From contig DGRE01000052.1 in the NCBI GenBank assembly GCA_002389905.1, positions 1 through 64,000 on the forward strand: a DNA stretch of 64,000 nucleotides, given 5' to 3'. The stretch is from Hungatella sp. UBA4396. GTDB lineage: Bacteria > Bacillota > Clostridia > Lachnospirales > Lachnospiraceae. Positions 52,084 to 60,950 of this stretch are shown here, piece by piece (the stretch's first letter is position 1; each line of letters opens with the position of its first letter). The notes beneath the pieces are model-generated. The model made no database searches and was not told the origin of the DNA. It saw only the letters and a list, made by a program, of their open reading frames with translations. The position numbers and the translations under genes were made by a program.

Positions 52084-52669
52084 AATATTCCCCAATCCTC
52101 CTTCTAAGACCAGAAAGCTGTAAATTTTCTTCCTGCCTTCTCTCTTCGCTCCTCTTTGTTTCCTTCTCCGTAATCTTTACTTCCTCTACCGTTTCTATCT
52201 TCTCCACTGGAACCACTCCCCCTGTCTCCCCCTGTTCCTCCTTCACAGTCAAGACCAGATAGACCCTTAAAACATGGCAAAAAGTACTGCTCTCCTGATC
52301 CCGGTCTATTTCTGCCCTGATCTCCTTCCAGCCAAAGCCTGCCGTCTCTGCCATGGAGGCCAAATCCGTTTCCACAGCCTCCTCATAGCCTGAGATCAGG
52401 CTTTTCAGCCTTTTATCCTCCATCTTGGAAATCTCCCCCTTCAGCTCTCCTGCTTCCTTCTTAATGCTGATGGATTCAAAATAATAGGCCATGGTATTCT
52501 CAAGCCTTAAGCCTCCGGTAACAGGCTTTAATACCAGAAGGATGAGAACCATGCCGGCAAAGAACCTGATATATTTTTCATATTTTTTATTTGGAAGAAG
52601 GTTGGAGGCCACAGTTATAAAAATCAGGTAATAAGCAATATTCCGTATCCATTCAAATAAATTTTCCAT
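52031..52669 (-). CDS. spoIIIAF: Stage III sporulation protein AF
   Basis: A protein of 212 residues from ATG 52669, 5 bp after the spoIIIAE stop. Two N-terminal helices (NIAYYLIFITVASNLLP, FAGMVLILLVLKPVTGG) are followed by a soluble ring-building-like domain. Its last 50 bp overlap spoIIIAG. Confidence 0.92.
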   Translation of the reverse strand: MENLFEWIRNIAYYLIFITVASNLLPNKKYEKYIRFFAGMVLILLVLKPVTGGLRLENTMAYYFESISIKKEAGELKGEISKMEDKRLKSLISGYEEAVETDLASMAETAGFGWKEIRAEIDRDQESSTFCHVLRVYLVLTVKEEQGETGGVVPVEKIETVEEVKITEKETKRSEERRQEENLQLSGLRRRIGEYYDLEEQDIEIQVEDGKG

Positions 52670-52674
52670 TTCAC

Positions 52675-53868
52675 TCACCCGGTATAATAAGTCACATTGG
52701 TAGAGGCACATACCAGCGCTATGGTAATGATAAACAGGAGGATTCCGGATGTTGCCACAGAAAGCAGCATCTTGTGTCCCTTTGCCATATCTGAAATGCA
52801 GGAAACAATCCTCTTATCACATACCGGCTGCAAAAGAGCCGCAACGCACTGGTATAAAACCATGAGCACCACCAGCTTCAGCAGAGGAATGAGGGAAATG
52901 ATCAAAAGCACGATGATTCCGGCAGCGCCAATGGTATTTTTTATCACAACCCCAGACCCCAGCACCATCTGGGCCACCGAACTGACCCCCTGTCCAATTC
53001 CTGGAATGGCCCCGATCAGCTTCTGGACCGCCCCTGTTTTCATGGAATCCACATAAGGCAGCACCATGGACTGAATAATGTGAAACCCCAGCACAACCCC
53101 CACCAGGGTCTTAAGTCCCCAGGAAATCACCTGCTCGAAAAGTCCGTTCAGCTTTGACAGCATGTCTTCCCTGGCAATGTGGCCTGCCATCACAAGAAGG
53201 GCATAACACCGGATGAGAGGCAGAAACACCTGTCCGAAAAGCCACTGGGCAGCAGACACGGCAAATAAGGTAAACTCATAAGAAGCCACTGCCGAAGCGC
53301 TGCTTCCTGCAAATGCCGCCGCCAGAAAATAAGCCGGCATCAACGCCCTCATAAAATCCAGAATCTGCCCCGACACCTCTCCTGCAATGGTGACGCTGGT
53401 AAAAAAGCTGGCAGCCAGCAGGGTAAATAAAAGCAGATAGGTGACGAAAAAACCTGTTTCTGAAATCTGGCTCCCTGTAAATACGTTGGAAAAGTTGGAA
53501 AATACCGCCCCAATGATTCCAAGTACCAAAATCTGCCCCATCATCCGCCAGCTGCTTCTCACCTCTCCTATGAGCAGATCCTTAATAGCATCTCCGGCCT
53601 GTCCCATAACCTCATTTAATTTTCCTTCCATCAAAGCCGTCATAAGCTGCTTAAAAGAGAGGTTCGTCACCTTCTCCCCCTTCATGCTGTCCAAAAACTG
53701 CTGAATATCCGTCAAATCATACTGATCCATTCCCATATCACCAGCCTGGCTTTCTCCCGCCTGGTTTCCTATGGCCTCCTGTCCCCAGGACACCTCTGCT
53801 CCAAAACAATCCCGGCTGAAAAAAAGCATGGGCAGAAGGAACACAAGAAAAAGAAGGGTATTCTTCAT
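52675..53868 (-). CDS. spoIIIAE: Stage III sporulation protein AE
   Basis: A protein of 397 residues from ATG 53868 behind AGGAGG. A cleavable signal (MKNTLLFLVFLLPMLFFS) precedes a periplasm-like region and a polytopic domain with six or seven membrane helices. It is the largest membrane part of the SpoIIIA channel, with distant likeness to transporter permeases. Confidence 0.94.
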   Translation of the reverse strand: MKNTLLFLVFLLPMLFFSRDCFGAEVSWGQEAIGNQAGESQAGDMGMDQYDLTDIQQFLDSMKGEKVTNLSFKQLMTALMEGKLNEVMGQAGDAIKDLLIGEVRSSWRMMGQILVLGIIGAVFSNFSNVFTGSQISETGFFVTYLLLFTLLAASFFTSVTIAGEVSGQILDFMRALMPAYFLAAAFAGSSASAVASYEFTLFAVSAAQWLFGQVFLPLIRCYALLVMAGHIAREDMLSKLNGLFEQVISWGLKTLVGVVLGFHIIQSMVLPYVDSMKTGAVQKLIGAIPGIGQGVSSVAQMVLGSGVVIKNTIGAAGIIVLLIISLIPLLKLVVLMVLYQCVAALLQPVCDKRIVSCISDMAKGHKMLLSVATSGILLFIITIALVCASTNVTYYTG

Positions 53869-53882
53869 GGTACCGCCTCCTG

Positions 53883-54269
53883 TCATGCTGTAAATTTCTG
53901 CAGAGTTTCAATAAGTGCCAGCAAAATGGGCATACTGACTGCCAGAACAGACAGCTTTCCAAATATTTCGATCTGAGTGCCCACAGCTCCGTATCCTGCG
54001 TCCTTGCATATTCCTGAGGCAAATTCCGCAATATAAGTGATCCCCACCATTTTTAACAAAGTGGACAAATAAACGCTGTTAATCTTAATGTAGGACTGAA
54101 TTTCCTTCATAGTATCCAAAATAGCGGTCAGCTTTCCCATACCGTAAAAGAAGATAAAAAATCCCGCCGCTATGATCAGATACGTCCCGTATTCTCCTTT
54201 TACTCCCTTTAGGGAAACCGCCAGAAGCACCGCCGCAATCCCTACTGCCGCTATGGTCATTACCGTCAT
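53883..54269 (-). CDS. spoIIIAD: Stage III sporulation protein AD
   Basis: A protein of 128 residues with three or four membrane helices; GVKGEYGTYLIIAAGFFIFF and TYIAEFASGICKDAGYGAVG are family hallmarks. It lies 8 bp after spoIIIAC and ends 15 bp before the spoIIIAE start. Confidence 0.94.
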   Translation of the reverse strand: MTVMTIAAVGIAAVLLAVSLKGVKGEYGTYLIIAAGFFIFFYGMGKLTAILDTMKEIQSYIKINSVYLSTLLKMVGITYIAEFASGICKDAGYGAVGTQIEIFGKLSVLAVSMPILLALIETLQKFTA

Positions 54270-54277
54270 ACTATCAC

Positions 54278-54472
54278 CTACAACGCAAACAGATTTTTAA
54301 TGGATTCAAATAACTGGTAAATGTAAGGCACCATCCAGAACAGCACCAGGATCAGCCCCGCAAGGCTTGTTAAAAATGCCTGTTCTTCCCGCCCGCTGTG
54401 TTTTAATACCTGGCAGATGACGGAAACCAGGATTCCAACTGCCGCAATTTTAAAAATCAAATTGACCCCCAT
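54278..54472 (-). CDS. spoIIIAC: Stage III sporulation protein AC
   Basis: A protein of 64 residues, two membrane helices, with the family core IFKIAAVGILVSVICQVLKH and GREEQAFLTSLAGLILVL. Small membrane part of the SpoIIIA complex. Confidence 0.94.
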   Translation of the reverse strand: MGVNLIFKIAAVGILVSVICQVLKHSGREEQAFLTSLAGLILVLFWMVPYIYQLFESIKNLFAL

Positions 54473-54482
54473 GCCATCCTCC

Positions 54483-55013
54483 TTAATACATGACTATGGT
54501 TAGGAACAAACCGCCCATAATACCCAGACTGGTATAAAGGCGGCTTTTTTCCTGCTTATGTTCTCTCAAATAATCAATGGTCAGATCAAGCTGCTCCAAA
54601 TACAAAAGAATATTCCGTTCCTGCATGTCCATATCCAAATACCCCAAATGTTCCCCCAGGCCCTTCAAATTCTGTTTGTCCTCCTTTGACAGGCAGACTT
54701 CCTTTGGCATCCGGTCAATCTCTTCCTGCCATACCTGATAAAAAAGTTCTCCCTGCTGCTTAAAAAGCCGATCCGCCACCCGTTCAAACAAAGCTCCCAT
54801 TTCCCCTCCCGCCCTTTTTCCTGTCCGCTCAAATGCCTCAGCCAGAGGAGAATTTCCGTAAACAATCTCAGCCTTTAAAAGAAATATCATTTTGCGCAGC
54901 TTTTCCACTGTCTTCAAATGCTGGTTCCACTGTCCTGCCATAAAAAATCCAAGCCCCGAACAGGAAATAATGACAAAAACAGCTCCTAAAATCCTAAGCC
55001 ACCTGTTATCCAT
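54483..55013 (-). CDS. spoIIIAB: Stage III sporulation protein AB
   Basis: A protein of 176 residues from ATG 55013, overlapping the end of spoIIIAA by 8 bp; the longer frame to 55124 is not used. An N-terminal and a C-terminal membrane helix flank a cytoplasmic helical region (KTVEKLRKMIFLLKAEIVYG) resembling GspF-type secretion proteins. It is expected to partner the SpoIIIAA ATPase. Confidence 0.93.
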   Translation of the reverse strand: MDNRWLRILGAVFVIISCSGLGFFMAGQWNQHLKTVEKLRKMIFLLKAEIVYGNSPLAEAFERTGKRAGGEMGALFERVADRLFKQQGELFYQVWQEEIDRMPKEVCLSKEDKQNLKGLGEHLGYLDMDMQERNILLYLEQLDLTIDYLREHKQEKSRLYTSLGIMGGLFLTIVMY

Positions 55014-56013
55014 AAGCAATACACTCCTGCATGTCCCACTGTACTCCCATCTGATGTACCTTGGCCTTATAAAGCTGGGTCCCCCTGGAATCATAGATTT
55101 CGTCAATATTTCCAATCCTCCCAAGGTTATTTAAAATAATATAGCGCTCAAAAATCCTCTCCTCCACCAGCTTTCGCAAAACCGGCTTCTGCTTCAGATC
55201 ATCGATGGAGCTTCCATGAACCGTTGCAATCAATTTGCATCCGCAGTTCATTACATACTCCATTGCCTCCAAATCCTCCCGGCTTCCTATTTCATCCACA
55301 GCAATGACCCTGGGAGACATGGTACGTATGAGCATCATCATCCCCTTTGCCTTAGGACAGCAGTCTAAAATATCGGTGCGTATGCCCAGCTCATTCTGTG
55401 GAATCCCCTGGTAACAGGCCCCGATTTCAGACCTTTCATCCACCACTCCCACAGTCTGTCCCATATGCCCTTCTGTCCCATTGGAAACCTGGCGGATCAT
55501 ATCCCTCAAAAGCGTGGTCTTCCCGCATCTGGGAGGTGAAATGATCAAGGTGTGGCAAACATCGTTTCCATTCTCATAGAGATAAGGAAGAACCGCATTG
55601 GCACAGCCCTTCACCTGATGAGACAGCCTCACATTAATAAACGATATGTATTTCATAGTCTTTATCCCCGATTCGTCTAAAATAGTCTTTCCTGCAATTC
55701 CGATCCTGTGCCCCCCCTGCAGCGTGAGAAACCCCTGTTTCATCTCCTCTTCAAAAGCATACAGGGAATAGCTGCTCATATATTCCATAGTCTCCTTCAG
55801 TTCATTCTTAGAGGCTATATAAGCATCATTTACCTCCCTGCTCAAGGTTCCCTTTGGCGTTATGTAAAACTCCTCATTGCGGTATATCATCAAAAGAGGG
55901 GCTGCCACCCGGAGCCTGATCTCCTGAACTTCATCAAAGTCTACAGTCACCCGGTTAAGTATCTCTCTTATGTTCCTGGAAAATATTTTAATAAGCTCGT
56001 CTTTTTTCTCCAC
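55006..56013 (-). CDS. spoIIIAA: Stage III sporulation protein AA (secretion-type ATPase)
   Basis: A protein of 335 residues from GTG 56013, which has GAGGAGGG 6 nt before it; ATG 56019 is the alternative but is only 1 nt from that site. Walker A PPRCGKTT (about 160-167) and Walker B VIAVDEIGSREDLEAM mark a GspE/PilT-like ATPase. It energises the SpoIIIA channel between mother cell and forespore. First gene of an eight-gene operon. Confidence 0.95.
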   Translation of the reverse strand: MEKKDELIKIFSRNIREILNRVTVDFDEVQEIRLRVAAPLLMIYRNEEFYITPKGTLSREVNDAYIASKNELKETMEYMSSYSLYAFEEEMKQGFLTLQGGHRIGIAGKTILDESGIKTMKYISFINVRLSHQVKGCANAVLPYLYENGNDVCHTLIISPPRCGKTTLLRDMIRQVSNGTEGHMGQTVGVVDERSEIGACYQGIPQNELGIRTDILDCCPKAKGMMMLIRTMSPRVIAVDEIGSREDLEAMEYVMNCGCKLIATVHGSSIDDLKQKPVLRKLVEERIFERYIILNNLGRIGNIDEIYDSRGTQLYKAKVHQMGVQWDMQECIAYG

Positions 56014-56034
56014 CTTCATCCCTCCTCTTAACTC

Positions 56035-56063
56035 AATATATGTGAGGGGGGACAAATTATGAC
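56035..56063 (-). promoter_or_regulatory. Probable sigma-E promoter of the spoIIIA operon
   Basis: Minus strand GTCATAATT (56055-56063), 12 nt, CATATATT (56035-56042), close to the sigma-E pattern of a CATA-type -35 and CATAnnnT -10. Transcription would start about 10-15 nt before the GTG, giving a very short leader. Confidence 0.5.
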
Positions 56064-56080
56064 TGAAAAACAAGACATCA

Positions 56081-56119
56081 AAAAAACGGGCTATCAGAAG
56101 AAAATGACAGTCCGTTTTT
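56081..56119 (-). terminator. Terminator of the thioesterase gene
   Basis: AAAAACGG / CCGTTTTT outer stem with CT/AG and TCA/TGA inner pairs, followed on the minus strand by a T run. It insulates the spoIIIA promoter from the upstream gene. Confidence 0.7.
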
Positions 56120-56136
56120 CCTATTCAGCTATTTTC

Positions 56137-56610
56137 TTAATACCCCTGGCGCCTCCGCTCCCTGCGAAGCTTTTCTCTCTTCTCTCCTGCCTCCCACTCA
56201 GCCCGTTCTTCCTCTGTTTCCACAATGAGGCGAGGAACCCGGACAGGCCTGTCATCCTTCATAGCCACATAGACCAGATAAGCCCTGTTCACCCTTTCCC
56301 TTTTTCCATCCAGATCCTCCGTATAAGAATCCACCCGAACCTCCATGGAAGTGGCTCCCAAATGAGTCACAGTTCCTATTAAAACAACAGACTCTCTCAA
56401 ATGAACTGCCTTTGTAAAATGCAGGCTGTCCACAGCTACGGTGGTCACATAGGAATTGCAGTGGCGCCTGGCCGCCATGGCCCCTGTCTCATCAATCCAG
56501 GACATTAAGTCCCCTCCAAATAAGCGGCCCGCCGAGTTTAAATACCTGGCCCTCACCACATACATTTGCTCCGTCCGGGATTCTGCCGCCCGTTTCGCTC
56601 TTTCTTCCAT
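56137..56610 (-). CDS. Hotdog-fold acyl-CoA thioesterase (YkhA/Acot type)
   Basis: A protein of 157 residues. The hotdog motif LNSAGRLFGGDLMSWIDETGAMAA, then VTTVAVDSLHFTKAVHLRESVVLIG, is typical of cytoplasmic acyl-CoA hydrolases of the YkhA group. The C-terminal 35 residues are highly charged. It lies between the spoIIIA operon and the CutA-like gene. Confidence 0.9.
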   Translation of the reverse strand: MEERAKRAAESRTEQMYVVRARYLNSAGRLFGGDLMSWIDETGAMAARRHCNSYVTTVAVDSLHFTKAVHLRESVVLIGTVTHLGATSMEVRVDSYTEDLDGKRERVNRAYLVYVAMKDDRPVRVPRLIVETEEERAEWEAGEKREKLRRERRRQGY

Positions 56611-56645
56611 ATGAATCAGTCCTTTTCTCTTTTATCTAACATCCT

Positions 56646-57083
56646 TTATGAAAAGCTGGTCCGGTATAACGGAATTACATTAATAACCGGAACTTCATAT
56701 GGATGTATTTTTTTAACAGCGTCAATAGTAACATCGATATGATCCCGCAGGCAGGTGACCTCCACCTTAAGCTCAGGTTCGGCACTCACTGCATTTTCTT
56801 CTCCGATGTAAGGGCTGCTCCCTTCCAAAGGCCGCCAGCACCCCATAACCTGGCTATAAGATAAGCAGCTGTCATAATTTCCTATATGCCCTGCATCTAC
56901 ACTTTGCAAAGCGCTTTGCAGTTTAGATAAATGGGTTTCAGGAATAAAGATTTCTATTTTGCAATACTGAAAATTCTCCATAACTTTTTCTCCAATTACT
57001 CCCGGATTATATCTCTCCCTGAGGTGTTCAAAAACCTCTTGATATATCCGCATTTTATCACATTCTTCCATTGATGTATACAT
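56646..57083 (-). CDS. Stand-alone CutA-like domain related to the NIF3/YqfO insert
   Basis: A protein of 145 residues. From about residue 40 it matches the CutA-like domain inserted in many NIF3-type metal proteins (CKIEIFIPETHLSKLQSALQ, AGHIGNYDSCLSY, HPYEVPVINVIPL). The flanking NIF3 metal-binding halves are missing; the first 38 residues are unrelated and helical. The ribosome binding site is weak (CAGGGAA). Function unknown; a trimeric ligand sensor is possible. Confidence 0.72.
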   Translation of the reverse strand: MYTSMEECDKMRIYQEVFEHLRERYNPGVIGEKVMENFQYCKIEIFIPETHLSKLQSALQSVDAGHIGNYDSCLSYSQVMGCWRPLEGSSPYIGEENAVSAEPELKVEVTCLRDHIDVTIDAVKKIHPYEVPVINVIPLYRTSFS

Positions 57084-57204
57084 ATTTCCCTGTATTTCAT
57101 CCTTCCCTCATTTTGCTCCCATAATCATTTCTGCCCCCAGCCTGCCCGTTTTTCATACATAGGCAATAACTATTAATTAAACATTAAACCTCCGAAACTG
57201 TCGA

Positions 57205-57234
57205 TTGGATTTTTGCCATTGCATTGTTTATAAT
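57205..57234 (+). promoter_or_regulatory. Predicted promoter of the acyl-CoA operon
   Basis: TTGGAT (57205-57210), an 18-nt spacer, TATAAT (57229-57234), about 50 nt before the first gene. Confidence 0.6.
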
Positions 57235-57288
57235 AAAGTCAATAAGATTGTTAAAAAATTATTAATTAAATTTCAGGAGGAAGAAAAC

Positions 57289-58473
57289 ATGAGCAAATTA
57301 TCCCAAGAACAATTTCAGGCATATCTGATGCAGATTCGTCAGCTGGCGGAAGGCCCTCTGGAGGAGATCCAGAAGGAAGTGGAAGTTACCAATAAATTCC
57401 CTCAGGAATTCTATGACTTAAGCATTAAAAATGATTTATACCGCTGCGCCCTTCCGGTAGAATACGGCGGCTACGGATTATCTGAATTGGAAATTCTCCA
57501 GGTTCAGGAGGAATTTTCCAGGGGACCGGGCGGAATGAGAATGCATCTCCACTATGCCATGGATTTGAACTGGAGAATTTTAGATGATTACGGCAGCAAG
57601 GAACTGAAAGATGAATATATGCATAAGTTCCAGGACAAATCCGTATTCACCTGCTTTGCACTGACAGAGGCCACCGGAGGAACCGGAGCCGACTTACATA
57701 CCATGGCTGTAAAAGACGGAGACTCCTATGTATTAAATGGTGAAAAGACTCTCATTTCCCACACGGACTGCTGCGAATTTGCTTATGTAATCGCTGTAAC
57801 CAATCCGGATTCCCACAAAGATGACAGACTTTCTGCATTTTTTGTTCCAATGGATGCACCTGGATTTGAAGTCATCAACATGCCTCATATGATGGGATGC
57901 CGGGGAGCCGGACACGGGGATTTAAAATTTACTGACTGCAAAATTGACAAGAAATATTTGCTTGGAAAAGAAGGCCAGGGACTTGAAATTGCCATGCATT
58001 CCTTATCTGTTTCCCGTGCACACATTGCGGCAAGCAACTTGGGAATGGCTCAGAGAATGCTGGAGCTTTCCCTTCAGTATGCCAATGACCGTGTAACCTT
58101 TGGAAAACCTATCGGAACCCGTCAGGCCATCCGCTGCAAGATTGCCGATATGTCCATGATGGTTCATGCTCTCCGCTGCATGGTCTATGACTTTGCAAAG
58201 TCTTACGAAGAGTGCCCCACCGGCGAATACATTGAGGAAAAAGCAGCCATGTGCAAGCTTTACAGCATTGACACCACCAGAAGAGTCAGCGATGAAATGC
58301 TGGAAATCTTCGGCGGCGTAGGCTACTTTGAAGACTGCAAATACGGCCCGGTTGAAAGGCTTTACCGCGACTGCCGCGCCATGTGGCTGGAGGAAGGCGC
58401 TCCTACTGTTCAGCGCATCACCATTTCCAGAAATACCATCAAACATGGCGGTAAGATGGAATACGTCATCTAA
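57289..58473 (+). CDS. Acyl-CoA dehydrogenase family protein (first copy)
   Basis: A protein of 394 residues from ATG 57289 behind CAGGAGG. FAD-contact segments CFALTEATGGTGADLHTM and VLNGEKTLISHTD, ITISRNTIK at the end, and a candidate catalytic base Glu369 (WLEEGAPTVQR) are present. It departs from the second copy: TEATGGTGAD replaces the usual TEPxAGSD, and WLEEGAPTVQR replaces the YEGTxQIQR form. It may act on an unusual acyl-CoA, or catalyse a step other than plain alpha,beta-desaturation. First gene of a six-gene operon. Confidence 0.88.
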   Translation: MSKLSQEQFQAYLMQIRQLAEGPLEEIQKEVEVTNKFPQEFYDLSIKNDLYRCALPVEYGGYGLSELEILQVQEEFSRGPGGMRMHLHYAMDLNWRILDDYGSKELKDEYMHKFQDKSVFTCFALTEATGGTGADLHTMAVKDGDSYVLNGEKTLISHTDCCEFAYVIAVTNPDSHKDDRLSAFFVPMDAPGFEVINMPHMMGCRGAGHGDLKFTDCKIDKKYLLGKEGQGLEIAMHSLSVSRAHIAASNLGMAQRMLELSLQYANDRVTFGKPIGTRQAIRCKIADMSMMVHALRCMVYDFAKSYEECPTGEYIEEKAAMCKLYSIDTTRRVSDEMLEIFGGVGYFEDCKYGPVERLYRDCRAMWLEEGAPTVQRITISRNTIKHGGKMEYVI

Positions 58474-58541
58474 TAGAAATCTGACTGGGGTCATAGGTTC
58501 GGACCGGACCAATGACCCCTATTTTATCAAGGAGGTTTATG

Positions 58542-59768
58542 ATGAAACCATTAGAGGGAGTAAAAGTCATTGATTTAACCACTTATCTGGCAGCACCTAC
58601 CACTGTCCGCGTTCTGGGAGAATGGGGAGCTGACTGCATTAAAATTGAATCTGCCAAAGGCGATCCTGCCAGAACCCAGGGGGCTGTATTTAATATGCCT
58701 TATGAAGATGACGAAAACCTGGCATTTGATGTTGCTAATATGAACAAACGGTTCATTACCCTGGATTTAAAATCAGAAAAAGGGCTTGAAATCGCATACA
58801 GACTTTTAGGAGAAGCAGATGTCTTTGTAACCAATACCAGAACCAAGTCCTTAAAAAAGCTGGGGCTTGACTATGATACCCTAAAGGAAAAGTTCCCGAA
58901 GCTGGTTTTCGCCCAGGTTCTGGGATACGGGGAAAAGGGTCCGGAAAAGGATACTGCCGGTTTTGATGTAACCTGTTATATGGCAAGAGGCGGCGTTTTC
59001 GGCACCACAGTCAACAGAGGGGATGCCCCCATGATTCCTACCAACGGCTTTGGCGACTTCCAGGTGGCCTTAGGCCTTGCATCAGGCATATGCGCAGCTC
59101 TTTATGCCCGTGAGAAATCAGGAAAAGGCGATAAGATTACGGTTGGACTTCACCACAGCGCTGTTTACGCCTTAAGCACCGGCGTTATTTCCGCCCAGTA
59201 CGGAAACCAGTATCCTAAGAGCCGTAAAGAAGTCCCCAATCCATTTAACAACGTCTACCGCACCAGCGACCAGAAATGGGTGGTCATGTGCTGTCCTGAA
59301 TATGACCGGGATTATGAAAAAATCATGACTTTGCTGGGCAGATCCGACATGGTGGGAAATCCCCGTTACATGAAGTGTGCGGAGGTTAACAACAACCATT
59401 TAAACCAGGAGGTTATCGATATTTTAGATGATGCCATAGGAACATTTACAAGAAATGATCTTCTGGCCATGTTTAAAGCCAATGACTTAGCCTGCGAAGC
59501 AGCTTATGAGCCTCTTGACATGTATGAGGATGAACAGGTATGGGCCAACAACATCATCACAAAAATCCCTTATCCCTCCGGTGAACGCTATATGCCCACC
59601 AATCCGGTTAATTTCTCCTCCATGGGTGAACCAGAGTACCGCATCGGCGGCTCTCAGGGCGCTCACACGGTTGAAGTCATGAAAAACCTGGGCTACAGCC
59701 AGGAAGAAATAGAAATAGCCCTGGTCTCCGGCGCAGCAACCGGCGAAACAAAACTGAAAAAGCTTTGA
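58542..59768 (+). CDS. Class III CoA-transferase, FldA/HadA type
   Basis: A protein of 408 residues from ATG 58542, 6 nt after AAGGAGG (ATG 58539 adjoins it). EWGADCIKIES, TLDLKSEKG, LDYDTLKEKFPKLVFAQVLG and the catalytic-aspartate segment AGFDVTCYMARGG (Asp142) resemble, as I remember them, the clostridial phenyllactate and 2-hydroxyisocaproate CoA-transferases FldA and HadA more than carnitine CaiB. It would move CoA from a product acyl-CoA to the incoming acid. It lies between two acyl-CoA dehydrogenase genes; no 2-hydroxyacyl-CoA dehydratase is present in the window. Confidence 0.88.
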   Translation: MKPLEGVKVIDLTTYLAAPTTVRVLGEWGADCIKIESAKGDPARTQGAVFNMPYEDDENLAFDVANMNKRFITLDLKSEKGLEIAYRLLGEADVFVTNTRTKSLKKLGLDYDTLKEKFPKLVFAQVLGYGEKGPEKDTAGFDVTCYMARGGVFGTTVNRGDAPMIPTNGFGDFQVALGLASGICAALYAREKSGKGDKITVGLHHSAVYALSTGVISAQYGNQYPKSRKEVPNPFNNVYRTSDQKWVVMCCPEYDRDYEKIMTLLGRSDMVGNPRYMKCAEVNNNHLNQEVIDILDDAIGTFTRNDLLAMFKANDLACEAAYEPLDMYEDEQVWANNIITKIPYPSGERYMPTNPVNFSSMGEPEYRIGGSQGAHTVEVMKNLGYSQEEIEIALVSGAATGETKLKKL

Positions 59769-59794
59769 TAAGATAAATGGAAAGGTGAGATATT

Positions 59795-60937
59795 ATGAGT
59801 TTATTATACACCGAAGAACAAAAAGAGCTGCTGGCCCTGGTAAGGGAGATGGCAGAAAGTGAAATCAAGCCTCACGTCCAGGAAGCTGACGAAAAAGGCC
59901 ATTGTCCAAGAGAATTGTTCAAGTGGGGATTTGATATGGGACTTCACATGCTGGAGATTCCTGAAGAGTACGGCGGCACCGGTTTAAGCTATGAAACCAC
60001 GGCCATGATCTTTGAAGAACTGGCAAAAGTGGATGCAGGCTATGCCATTACCTTTGTAACCACCTTTGTGGCCCTTAGAAATGTCATTCTGGCCGGCACT
60101 AAGGAGCAGGGACAGTATTTTGCAGACAAAACCGCTCCGGGAGGATTTGCAGGCTTTGCCTTAACAGAGCCCAATGCAGGCTCCGACCCGGCTGCCATGA
60201 GGGCAACTGCCGTAAAGGATGGAGATGAGTATATTTTAAACGGTACAAAGACCTTTATTACAAACGGCGCCATTTCCGATGTATTTGTGGGATTCTTTAA
60301 GACCGATCCTGCTGCAGGCCATCGTGGAATCTCTGCCTTTATCGTTGATGCAGATGCTCCCGGCGTGACGGTAGGGGCACATGAAAATAAAATGGGACTC
60401 CGCCTCTCCAACACCACGGACTTAATCTTTGAAAACGTCCGGGTAAAAGCTTCCGCCATGGTTGGACCGGAAGGCTCAGGCTTTAAGCTGGCCTTAAATG
60501 CCTTAAACTTATCCAGAGCCTTTGTTGCCACCCTGGCTGTTGGCATTATGCAGAGAGCCCTTGATGAATCCGTCAAATATGCAAAGGAACGGAAGCAGTT
60601 TAACACTCCCATCATTAAATTCCAGATGGTTCAGGCCATGCTGGCGGATATGGCCATTAAGGTGGAGGCTTCCAGGTGTCTGGTCAATAACACCATGCGC
60701 ATGATGGACCAGGGCATTATGGTTCAGAAGGAAGGCTCCATCTGCAAGACCTTTGTATCCGACTGCGCCCAGGAAGTGACTTCCAATGCAGTGCAGATAT
60801 TCGGAGGTTACGGATTCAGCAAGGAATATCCGGTTGAAAAACTGATGAGAGACTCCAAGGTATTCCAGATCTTTGAAGGTGCGAACCAGATCCAGAGAAT
60901 GACCATTGCAAATGTATTAGAAAAGGAATATCGCTAA
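59795..60937 (+). CDS. Acyl-CoA dehydrogenase / enoyl-CoA reductase (second copy)
   Basis: A protein of 380 residues with standard short-chain features: FALTEPNAGSDPAAMRATAV, GTKTFITNGA, KERKQFNTPIIKFQMVQAMLADM and catalytic Glu361 in FEGANQIQRMTIANVL. It is followed after 13 bp by etfB and etfA, so it is the likely ETF partner, as in Bcd-EtfBA and CarCDE. In anaerobes this trio usually runs toward reduction of the enoyl-CoA. Confidence 0.93.
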   Translation: MSLLYTEEQKELLALVREMAESEIKPHVQEADEKGHCPRELFKWGFDMGLHMLEIPEEYGGTGLSYETTAMIFEELAKVDAGYAITFVTTFVALRNVILAGTKEQGQYFADKTAPGGFAGFALTEPNAGSDPAAMRATAVKDGDEYILNGTKTFITNGAISDVFVGFFKTDPAAGHRGISAFIVDADAPGVTVGAHENKMGLRLSNTTDLIFENVRVKASAMVGPEGSGFKLALNALNLSRAFVATLAVGIMQRALDESVKYAKERKQFNTPIIKFQMVQAMLADMAIKVEASRCLVNNTMRMMDQGIMVQKEGSICKTFVSDCAQEVTSNAVQIFGGYGFSKEYPVEKLMRDSKVFQIFEGANQIQRMTIANVLEKEYR

Positions 60938-60950
60938 GGGAGGAAGGAAA

